Part shown: positions 7,110 to 13,353 of the stretch, one piece after another
How positions within the stretch are numbered: the stretch's first letter is position 1
Layout of the letters: each line of letters starts with the position of its first letter
Origin: Victivallaceae bacterium
GTDB taxonomy: Bacteria > Verrucomicrobiota > Lentisphaeria > Victivallales > Victivallaceae
DNA: 19,630 nt
Direction of reading: 5' to 3'
Assembly: GCA_028717165.1 (NCBI GenBank)
Contig: JAQUOK010000011.1
Coordinates: 1 to 19,630 of the forward strand
Notes under the pieces: model-generated
Database searches by the model: none
Told to the model about the DNA's origin: nothing
What the model saw: the letters and a program-made list of their open reading frames with translations, nothing else
Made by a program: the position numbers and the translations under genes

Positions 7110-7302
7110 CAAGCTTGTTTTTTTATTTTCCTATCTTGTTTCATATCTATGCTGTTTTTTTCCCATTGACCTGAAATTTCTATTCCGAAAGGGTAAGTAT
7201 TGACACTGCATTTCCTGATTTAGAAATATCTTTGGGAAAATACCAGTTGAATGATGTTGCTTTCTGCTGTTTTCGCTTTTTCTTTTTAAATGTCTTATTC
7301 AT
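7063..7302 (-). pseudogene. Internally deleted TetR-Rnk copy
   Basis: The segment keeps the Shine-Dalgarno GGAGG, the ATG (7300-7302) and the Lys-rich start MNKTFKKKKRKQQK of the TetR-Rnk gene. It then jumps to the middle of the Rnk domain (FPKDISKSGNAVSIL) and ends with the Rnk signature in another frame (YQAESAGCFHL, stop 7063-7065). About 840 bp, corresponding to residues 18-297 of the intact copy, are missing; the junction lies in a TTTCTGCTG-like microhomology. One extra T (in the TTTT before CCC) and one missing base (before the PFG segment) shift the frame, so only about 40 codons are open. It is non-functional, but its promoter and operator remain intact. Confidence 0.85.
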
Positions 7303-7354
7303 AAAACCCTCCTTTTGAAATGTTATTCAATTTATGAGCTGTTGTTCATGCAGT

Positions 7355-7383
7355 AAGATAGTACTAAAAAAACAAAAGTCAAG
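7355..7383 (-). promoter_or_regulatory. Sigma70-type promoter for cassette 2
   Basis: On the minus strand TTGACT (7378-7383) and TATCTT (7355-7360) are spaced by 17 bp. They match the position and -35 sequence of the cassette 1 promoter. It may still drive the Rnk-EIIA-acetyltransferase genes through the TetR pseudogene. Confidence 0.55.
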
Positions 7384-7397
7384 CCTCTTTATGAAAT

Positions 7398-7419
7398 AAA
7401 ATGAATCCTTATTCATTTT
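7398..7419. promoter_or_regulatory. Second copy of the AAAATGAAT palindrome
   Basis: Perfect arms AAAATGAAT (7398-7406) and ATTCATTTT (7411-7419) with a CCTT spacer; the spacer differs by one base from copy 1. The site lies between the cassette 2 promoter and the divergent channel promoter (-35 at 7447), so one bound TetR-Rnk dimer could influence both. Confidence 0.65.
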
Positions 7420-7446
7420 TTGAGTTAAACTTGCAAGAAACAAGCA

Positions 7447-7474
7447 TTGTCACAACGTAAAACCCAAATAATAT
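7447..7474 (+). promoter_or_regulatory. Promoter for the potassium channel gene
   Basis: TTGTCA (7447-7452) and TAATAT (7469-7474) are spaced by 16 bp, about 74 bp before the channel start at 7548. Confidence 0.5.
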
Positions 7475-7547
7475 AACACTTGCGGCTTGAAACGCAGCAA
7501 TGATAAATTATATTAATTCTCGAGTAATATTAATTTTGAGGAGCAAC

Positions 7548-8288
7548 ATGTCTTCTGATCAAAACATTCAACAATTCCGGCACAGTTCGTTAAGATTACG
7601 TTTATCCCTATTTTTGATGGTGGCAGTTATTGCCTTGGGAACTTTAGGTTACCGTTTTATTGAAGCCTGGAATTGGACGGATTGTTTCTATATGACTATA
7701 ATTACGGTTTCTACCGTCGGCTTTGGAGAAATTCATCCATTGTCGACAGGCGGCAAGATTTTCACTGCTGGATTGATTATATTTGGAGTGGGAGTAATTG
7801 CTTATGGAATTGCCGGCATTCTCGAAACAATATTTTTAAAACAAATGATATTTTTTGCAACTAAATACCGAACCCAAAGGATAATAAGTAAAATGAAAAA
7901 TCACATAATCATCTGTGGATGTGGGAAAATGGGTGCAGCTGTACTTGATGAGCTGCAGGTGGAAGGAGAACATAATTTAGTAGTTATTGAAAATGATCCC
8001 GCTAAAGTTGCGGCACTTGGAGACAATAAACTTCCAGTTATTACAGGGGATGCAACTCTGGAACATATATTAAAAAAAGCAGGAATCAAATATGCAAAAT
8101 CTTTAGTTGCTACACTTGATACTGATGCGGATAATCTTTTTCTGGTTTTAACCGCAAGGGAAATGAATAAAGACCTAAATATCATCGCCCGTTCTGAAAC
8201 CGAATCCAATCGCAAGAAATTTATTCAGGCCGGAGCCGACAAAACAGTATCACCTTATGTTGCCGGTGCACAAAGAGTATTTAATTGA
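7548..8288 (+). pseudogene. Two-TM potassium channel with RCK domain, 5' part, IS-disrupted
   Basis: The start ATG 7548 is chosen for GAGGAG 5 nt upstream; an earlier ATG at 7500 lacks one. The 246 residues have a first membrane helix (LSLFLMVAVIALGTLGYRF), a pore loop with selectivity filter TVSTVGFGEIHP, and a second helix (AGLIIFGVGVIAYGIAGIL). An RCK/TrkA-N Rossmann domain follows, starting HIIICGCGKMGAAVLDEL with VVIENDP and a GDAT motif. The filter is GFG rather than GYG, which is common in such channels. In the family RCK domains gate K+ flux in response to ligand. The frame is interrupted after RVFN by an IS200-type element; the RCK_C part continues at 8944. Uninterrupted, the join would read RVFN-ILLIPS. 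The truncated product might fold but lacks RCK_C. Confidence 0.85.
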
Positions 8289-8299
8289 GTTTTAGAAAT

Positions 8300-8318
8300 C
8301 CACGTCCTTTGGGCGTGG
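8300..8318 (+). repeat. IS200 left-end hairpin
   Basis: A 19-nt imperfect palindrome CCACGTCC-TTT-GGGCGTGG with one G-T pair. It is identical to the right-end copy and is a likely TnpA recognition hairpin. Confidence 0.8.
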
Positions 8319-8402
8319 TCAGAGGCAAGAAGGGTTTGCCTGAAGGTCTGCCCACGATATATTATCTCTAACTGTTCCCGCAGTAAGAGAAAGGATATAT
8401 CT

Positions 8403-8837
8403 ATGAGCAGATTTCGTAAATTATCACATGTTTTGTGGCATTGCCAATATCATTTGGTTTGGGTGCCGAAATATCGTTATAAGATTTTGGATGGTAAACT
8501 GCATAATGAAGTGGAAAGATGCATTCGAGTATTTTGTGAACAGAAAAATTGTGAGGTCGTTGAATTAAATATACAGGAAGATCATGTTCATCTAATCGTA
8601 ATGATGCCGCCTAAAGTATCGGTTTCTGATTTGATTGGATGCTTAAAAGGAAGAACAGCAATTCGAATATTCAAGCAAAACCCAAAACTCAAAACTAAAC
8701 TGTATTGGGGAAATCATTTTTGGGCACCTGGATATTGTGTTGATACGATTGGTTTGGATGAGGACATGATCCGCAAGTATGTGCGGTATCAGGAAAAGAA
8801 AGAACGAGAAGCCGAACAATTAGGCTTTAAATTTTAG
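8403..8837 (+). CDS. tnpA: IS200-family Y1 transposase TnpA
   Basis: A 144-residue single-strand transposase of normal IS200 length. The HUH motif is H61-V-H63 within QEDHVHLIVMMPP; the catalytic tyrosine is most likely Y126 in MIRKYVRYQEKK. Typical segments HLVWVPKYRYKIL near the N-terminus and WGNHFWAPGYCVDTIG near residue 105 are present. The family works as a dimer, excising and inserting single-stranded circles through a 5'-phosphotyrosine link at the hairpin ends. AAAGGA precedes the ATG by about 9 nt. All key residues and both end hairpins are intact, so the element may still be mobile. Confidence 0.93.
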   Translation: MSRFRKLSHVLWHCQYHLVWVPKYRYKILDGKLHNEVERCIRVFCEQKNCEVVELNIQEDHVHLIVMMPPKVSVSDLIGCLKGRTAIRIFKQNPKLKTKLYWGNHFWAPGYCVDTIGLDEDMIRKYVRYQEKKEREAEQLGFKF

Positions 8838-8918
8838 AACGTTAATTGCGGGAATGGTATTTTGCCGACATCCTCAGGGTGTCGGCTCCGGCTCCCCTTT
8901 GGGGAGTTTAAAGCAATA

Positions 8919-8937
8919 CCACGTCCTTTGGGCGTGG
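8919..8937 (+). repeat. IS200 right-end hairpin
   Basis: Same 19-nt hairpin as at 8300-8318, 6 bp from the proposed right junction at 8943. Confidence 0.8.
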
Positions 8938-8943
8938 ATATTT

Positions 8944-9216
8944 ATTTTATTGATTCCTTCCGGCATAAATGACCTTGCAGAAGCACTTGACAGCGATAGC
9001 CGCGTGAAATTTGCAGTTAACAGGATGGATATTGAGGCTAATGATGCTTTTACTGGCAAAACCCTGGCTCAAAGTAACTTGAGGCAAGTTGTTGGGGGGC
9101 TTGTTGTGGCAATAAAGCAGGCAGATGGGAATATGAGCTTCAATCCTTCTTCTGACACAGTAATGAACTCAGGAGACATCTTATACGTTATGAAGTTCTC
9201 CGAAAAAAATATTTGA
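8944..9216 (+). pseudogene. Potassium channel RCK_C domain, 3' part
   Basis: After the IS the channel frame resumes at ILLIPSGINDLAEAL and continues DIEANDAFTGKTLAQSNL, VVAIKQADG, FNPSSDTVMNSGDILYVM to the stop at 9214-9216. This is the TrkA-C/RCK_C fold, the ligand-binding part of the regulatory domain. No start codon with a ribosome-binding site lies at the IS edge, so it is probably untranslated except through read-in from the element. No further lesions are seen, which suggests the insertion is recent. Confidence 0.85.
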
Positions 9217-9324
9217 TACATTCGCTAAAGTAACTATTCATACAATAAGCTTTACTGAGAAAGCAACTCAAGCGTATGTTATGAATCATTCATGCTAGCT
9301 TGCATAAATTATTCTTTAAGTTAA

Positions 9325-9459
9325 ATAAATAGGACGAAGTTCTCAACGCAGTTGGAGATTGATGCTGGTTTTGATGGAATGCCGATATTGGCTCATTTAG
9401 ATTTTGTGATGGTTGCTAATGGAACAGTTAATATATTTGAAATGATTAAAATCCATTGA
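9325..9459 (+). pseudogene. Possible nuclease-fold remnant
   Basis: An open stretch without a start reads STQLEIDAGFDGMPILAHLD followed by FVMVANGTVNIFEMIKIH-stop. The layout, an acid after a hydrophobic strand (HLDF) and then E with K three residues on (FEMIK), is reminiscent of PD-(D/E)XK nucleases. The final motif would need one residue deleted to fit. Weak resemblance only. The interval 9217-9324 shows nothing. Confidence 0.22.
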
Positions 9460-9468
9460 AATTATTTT

Positions 9469-10017
9469 TTAAACCGTACTTTTTCGTTTTCGCGGCAGTT
9501 GTTTCGTATTGATTTTTTCGTCTTTCAAATCAAGGTATTGCTTGGTAATTCCGGTATATTTATGATCGAAAGACCTGGTTAACTGATGGATTGACCAGGA
9601 GTCATTTATAAGATGATTATAGCCGAAAGTTTTGCGCAAAGTAATGGCGGAAACATCATTTAAAGCCTGCTTTGCGTTCTTTGCTTTCTCCGAGGAAATA
9701 TTTACCAGAATTTGTTCTTTATCATTTTGAGCCTCAGCGAGAATATCTCCTTTGCGGATAACTTTGCCTTCAGTATTTATTATTCTCCCGCGCACTATTT
9801 CGTTTACTGGAATAACGTAAGTAACTTGGACATAACTTAAAAAAGAAAGTTTTGCTGACCGGGAACGCTTAACCAAACCTACAAAAACTGGATTTTTGTT
9901 ATTTGAATGTTGCAAGAGCATATATGGAACCGTTTTTACTTGCTCTTTAGCTGTTAAAATTACAGTAAATAAGGTCAGATATACTAAACAAATATATTTA
10001 AATGCTTTTATATTCAT
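9469..10017 (-). pseudogene. Chimera: efflux adaptor N-terminus joined to tyrosine recombinase C-terminus
   Basis: A 182-residue ORF with a good GAGGAG before ATG 10017. Residues 1-22 are a signal peptide (CLVYLTLFTVILTA). Residues about 45-118 resemble the N-terminal part of RND/HlyD membrane-fusion adaptors: FVGLVKRSRSAKLSF, then VNEIVRGRIINTEGKVIRKG and DILAEA, a lipoyl-type hairpin, then an Ala-rich helix. From about residue 121 it changes to a tyrosine-recombinase end: SAITLRKTFGYNHLI, FDHKYTGITKQYLDL. This keeps Arg128, His152 and Tyr161, but an Ile stands where the family has His before LRKT. The join makes no sense as one protein: a secreted adaptor start carries an intracellular DNA-cutting end. 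I read it as two gene remnants fused by deletion. It could still be translated. Confidence 0.6.
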
Positions 10018-10214
10018 AGAAAACTCCTCTCACAATAATTTCCCAATAGACTTAAACAAAACCGCTTTTTGTTATTATATTGTTCTCTATTCACTATGTC
10101 AAGCACGAGTTACTTGATTAATTATCTCATATGCGGCAATACGAAATGTGTTACCCGCTTATATCTCTGTTAAATTAACAGTTTTAGAATAAATACTTAA
10201 TTTGATAACTATCG

Positions 10215-10482
10215 TCAATAATATATTAGCTCATTGATTTGAGATTTTTCAAAAATCTTAATCTCAAATTTAGCATATAAAGAAATCTGAGGGTTCATAT
10301 GAAGAGCATGTTTCTCAATAGCATAATGATGTTCTTTTGGTAAAAACTTATTTAGATATCATGCACCTAATACCTTATTGGCTCTAGTTACAACTTCGTT
10401 TCCACTACCCCAATATCTGGGAATTTATCATAAAATGGAGCATAAGGAATAAAAAACTCTCTTTTAATATCATGTTTTTAAC
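10215..10482 (-). pseudogene. Degraded ORF, unknown family
   Basis: Minus-strand coding-like pieces follow the 122-residue gene at 10470. One frame reads HDIKREFFIPYAPFYDKFPD. After a one-base shift it reads SGNEVVTRANKVLGA, a TGA, and then YLNKFLPKEHHYAIEKHA, LHMNPQISLYAKFEIKIF, ending at 10215-10217. A nested inverted repeat (TTTGAGATT/AATCTCAAA, 10238-10268) lies within it. One frameshift and one stop in about 90 codons indicate decay. I do not recognise the family. Positions 10018-10214 show nothing further. Confidence 0.4.
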
Positions 10483-10838
10483 AAATTACAAATATCAAAT
10501 ATGATCCGATCAAGCTTGTTAGCTGAAATGGATTTTTCCGAATATTTAACTTCATTGCAATCAAAGCTGTTGTAAAGCTGTATAATCCTCTTTTTGGTCC
10601 ATCGCTTTATGACCCACCCAGGAGAAATAAAATAATTTTCAGGAGAATACCAAAACTCCTCAGCGGTTGAATCTATTGCTTTTATCACAGTTTCCCCTTC
10701 CAAAAGCTCAGCATCAACGCAACTATATGCTAACTCATCAATATCAAAAGCTGACATCAAATGGTCCTTTGAAATAACAATTAAAGGATATTCAGGTTTT
10801 CTCATTAATATATGAAAAGTTTTATCTTCTTGCGACAT
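10470..10838 (-). CDS. Small protein of unknown function
   Basis: A 122-residue soluble protein with AGAAGG 7 nt before its ATG. No signal peptide or membrane helix. Notable segments are ELLEGETVIKAIDSTAEEFW, YFISPGWVIKRWTKKRIIQL and a Lys-rich C-terminal helix. The size, acidity pattern and isolated position next to a degraded ORF are compatible with an immunity-type or accessory protein, but I recognise no family and assign no function. Confidence 0.55.
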   Translation of the reverse strand: MSQEDKTFHILMRKPEYPLIVISKDHLMSAFDIDELAYSCVDAELLEGETVIKAIDSTAEEFWYSPENYFISPGWVIKRWTKKRIIQLYNSFDCNEVKYSEKSISANKLDRIIFDICNLLKT

Positions 10839-10943
10839 TGTGTTTCCTTCTGTGAATTATAGGAATTGTCAAAATCTCAATATACCCCAATATTACTATG
10901 AATCAATGCTTTTAGTTCAATTTATTATAATCTCCCATCCTTA

Positions 10944-11225
10944 TTATAAAGGATTTTGATGCATTAATTTTTCTAGTTCTGATAATGCCTTATTCCGGTT
11001 GTTTTGCTCTGATCTTTTGGGCTTTGCTTTGGTGGCGCCATGCGGGTCGCTTCGGAGTTGGCGGCGTTTGATGAAGCGTGAAAGCGCCGATAATGAAATT
11101 TTTACGGACTTTTCGTAGAGGAATGCCTGAATGGTTTTGAGTGTGGCGCGTTCATTGTACCACATGTGGAAAATTTCCTTTTGATGGGGGATTAGTTTGC
11201 TTTGATATGGCGGTGTTGATGACAT
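10944..11225 (-). CDS. Small HTH-like DNA-binding protein
   Basis: A 93-residue basic protein with AGGAG 7 nt before ATG 11225. Residues 11-55 fit a helix-turn-helix of the type used by small plasmid regulators: LIPHQKEIFHMWYNERATLK, then TIQAFLYEKSVKISLSALSRF and IKRRQL. The C-terminus is basic and then acidic. It is divergent from the MobF relaxase and borders the repeat-rich 11226-11613 region. A role as a repressor or as an oriT accessory protein is an inference from position. Its GC content lies between those of its neighbours. Confidence 0.55.
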   Translation of the reverse strand: MSSTPPYQSKLIPHQKEIFHMWYNERATLKTIQAFLYEKSVKISLSALSRFIKRRQLRSDPHGATKAKPKRSEQNNRNKALSELEKLMHQNPL

Positions 11226-11613
11226 GAAAAACTCCTGTTGTTATGTTTCTAAGATACGATAAAACTCCACTTTCGACAAGGCAAATTGCAAGGCGGTAAG
11301 GCAACGTTAGTGGACGGCTTTATTTGCCGCTTTTTAACTCATTTTGCCGCATTTTACTACTTATGTCCTCTAAAAACACCTGTCACGCAAAAAGCGGTAA
11401 AAAGGCGCAAAATTTTTACCGCAATTCACCGCTTTTTGCTACTCCCTAAAAAAGCCTAAGGGCCTTAGGGGTATTGCGTTTTACTAATTGTCAAAAGTGT
11501 TGATCTAATGTTGTCGGACTACGTTGCGGATTTTTTTATGTTGTAAATGTTTTTTGGGCTCTTTAAATTGATTTTCTAGATATGAATTTCAGTTTTTTTA
11601 AAGGTGCGGAAAA
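11226..11613. other. Repeat-rich control region, candidate oriT
   Basis: No gene lies between the divergent HTH-like and relaxase genes, but repeats are dense. GGCAAAT/ATTTGCC arms stand at 11280-11328. A TTTGCCGC-TTTTA type direct repeat occurs near 11324 and 11344. The 12-bp perfect arms GCAAAAAGCGGT/ACCGCTTTTTGC are at 11387-11439. CCTAAG-GGC-CTTAGG lies at 11455-11469. MobF plasmids carry oriT beside the relaxase, with inverted repeats next to nic. I cannot place the nic site. Confidence 0.45.
11387..11439. repeat. Overlapping, mutually exclusive inverted repeats
   Basis: The outer pair is GCAAAAAGCGGT (11387-11398) with ACCGCTTTTTGC (11428-11439). The inner pair is GCGGTAAAAA (11394-11403) with TTTTTACCGC (11413-11422). 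Both pairs are perfect and share GCGGT, so only one hairpin can form at a time on a given strand. Such arrangements are seen at transfer origins and in control regions. Confidence 0.7.
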
Positions 11614-13353
11614 GTGTTTAACATGACAAAAATCAAAGCGGTTAACGGAGCTGGAAAAGCGTTTTATGCGAATCATCTGGCGGCGAACGATTATTATTCG
11701 GAGGATGAAAAAGTATCCGGAATCTGGCAGGGAAAAATGGCTCATGAGTTTCTCCTGATGAATAAGGAAGTCGATACGGAAACTTTCAGTTTATTTCAAC
11801 GGAATATAGATCCATTAAGAGCTGTCAAATTAACGCAGAGAACGGTAATGACGGGGGTGCGTTTTTTTGATTTTCAATGTGCTGCTCCAAAGTCTGTATC
11901 GGTGATGTCGTTATGGGATGAACGGTTGATAGAGGCTCATAAAACTGCGGTTGCGGAGGCGATGACGGAACTGGAAAAACTGGCGGCGGTTAGGGTTAGG
12001 AAAGGCGATAATGTACGGACGAACAATCTGGATATTACTGGTGAAATCGTGTACGCGAGTTTTACGCATGACGCAAGCCGGGCACTTGATCCGCAGTTGC
12101 ATACGCATAATGTGGTGGTGAATGTAACAAAGGATTCGGAAGGAAAATACAAGGCTCTGGAGAGTTTGGAAATGTGTCGTGCTATCCGGTATGCGGGTAA
12201 GGTCTATCATAACCGTTTGGCGCAGGAATGTCGAGGTTTGGGCTACAAGTTAAAAGATCATCGGGATGAAAAAGGCAATATCGTCTGGAAGGACATTGAA
12301 GGTGTGCCGGAAGATGTTATGGAACTCTTCTCGAAACGGCGGCAGCAGATCGAAAAAGAGGAAGCTAAATTCATTGAGGAGCACGGTCGGAAGCCGACGC
12401 TGACGGAGAATAATTATCTTTCGGTATCAACGCGCAGCGTGAAAATGAAAAACTCAACTAAGGAAAAAGTGCGGGAATATCAGATAGGGCAGTTGAATGA
12501 GGAGCAACATGAGGCTTTGGAAAAAGTATTGCGTTCGGCGCATCGGGACAGGTGGATAATTTTTCATAATCCTGAGATTGCGGAAAAATCACTTCGACAG
12601 GCCTTGTCGTTGGTTTACGAGCGTGAAAGCGTGGTAAAGCTGGATAAAGTGCTGGCCGAGGCATTAAATCAAAATCTGGGCATGGTAAATCTGGAAACCT
12701 TAAAAAATACTGCGGCCAGTATGCCGGAATTGCGGAACCTTGGCGGTTTGGAAGTCAATCCCTGGGTATCGCCGGAGGAAGTGATCGAACGGGAAATTTA
12801 CACGGTGGAAGCGGTAGAGGAACAGAAAGATATTTTTGAAGAGATTGCACCTGATTTCAAGGCCTTTCCAGATGAAACAACGAGAGAGAAACAGGCTGAG
12901 CTAATCCACGGGATATTGAATTCCAAGGATCGTTTTAATCTGTTCCGCGGCGTGGCCGGGGCGGGCAAAACTTCCACGCTTCAGGAGCTGTGCCGGGGCC
13001 TGCGTTCAGGCGGGCTTGAAAGCATTCATCTGATCGCCCCGACGAATTCGGCGGCGGACGTATTGAAACAGGAAGGCTTTGAACAGTCGCAAACCGTAGC
13101 GGCTTTTCTCCTGAGTTCCCAAAAGCCTCCTGCCGGAAGCTATGTGATTATTGACGAATCGGGTTTGAATTCTTTACGCGAGGGCGTGGAGCTGGTCAAA
13201 ACGGCGCGGGCTAATAATTACCGGGTTCTATTTGTGGGGGACGCGCGCCAGCATACGGCGGTGGAATCGGGCGATTTCTTTCGTCTGCTGGAAGATCATT
13301 CGAAGATAGAGAGATTTTCATTAAGCGACATTTACCGCCAGCAGAACGAGTAA
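11614..13353 (+). CDS. MobF (TraI/TrwC-type) relaxase, N-terminal part to an in-frame stop
   Basis: A 579-residue product. The GTG start at 11614 has AAGGTG 7 nt upstream; ATG 11623 is an alternative. The relaxase domain (1 to about 300) has the tyrosine pair Y27-Y28 (NDYYSEDE) and the metal-binding histidines of THDASRALDPQLHTHNVVVN (H152, H163, H165). The family nicks oriT, attaches to the 5' end through tyrosine and moves the strand to a recipient. The helicase begins near 420: Walker A GVAGAGKTST (446-455), Walker B VIIDES (511-516) and VGDARQH (541-547). The frame then meets a single TAA at 13351-13353 and continues in the same frame, so the protein loses the rest of its helicase. The relaxase itself could still work. 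Confidence 0.9.
   Translation: MFNMTKIKAVNGAGKAFYANHLAANDYYSEDEKVSGIWQGKMAHEFLLMNKEVDTETFSLFQRNIDPLRAVKLTQRTVMTGVRFFDFQCAAPKSVSVMSLWDERLIEAHKTAVAEAMTELEKLAAVRVRKGDNVRTNNLDITGEIVYASFTHDASRALDPQLHTHNVVVNVTKDSEGKYKALESLEMCRAIRYAGKVYHNRLAQECRGLGYKLKDHRDEKGNIVWKDIEGVPEDVMELFSKRRQQIEKEEAKFIEEHGRKPTLTENNYLSVSTRSVKMKNSTKEKVREYQIGQLNEEQHEALEKVLRSAHRDRWIIFHNPEIAEKSLRQALSLVYERESVVKLDKVLAEALNQNLGMVNLETLKNTAASMPELRNLGGLEVNPWVSPEEVIEREIYTVEAVEEQKDIFEEIAPDFKAFPDETTREKQAELIHGILNSKDRFNLFRGVAGAGKTSTLQELCRGLRSGGLESIHLIAPTNSAADVLKQEGFEQSQTVAAFLLSSQKPPAGSYVIIDESGLNSLREGVELVKTARANNYRVLFVGDARQHTAVESGDFFRLLEDHSKIERFSLSDIYRQQNE

Larger units (their letters stand above)
8286..8943 (+). mobile_element. IS200-type insertion sequence
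   Basis: A single-gene element of about 658 bp encoding a Y1 HUH transposase, with no TnpB. Identical imperfect hairpins of the form CCACGTCC-TTT-GGGCGTGG stand near both ends (8300-8318 and 8919-8937), as expected of IS200/IS605 subterminal structures. It has no terminal inverted repeats. The host frame reads across if 8286-8943 is removed, with a target around TTTAA(T); the exact cut is uncertain by a base or two. A further hairpin CCGACA/TGTCGG (8865-8885) and CTCCCC/GGGGAG (8892-8906) precede the right end, and AGGCAA/TTGCCT (8322-8340) follows the left end. Confidence 0.85.

Noticed and set aside
7500..7547. Upstream ATG of the potassium channel
   Set aside because: GAGGAG stands before ATG 7548 and nothing before 7500.
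8854..8943. Start of a 120-codon frame at the end of the IS
   Set aside because: This part is IS right-end DNA with hairpins; only the segment from 8944 is channel sequence.
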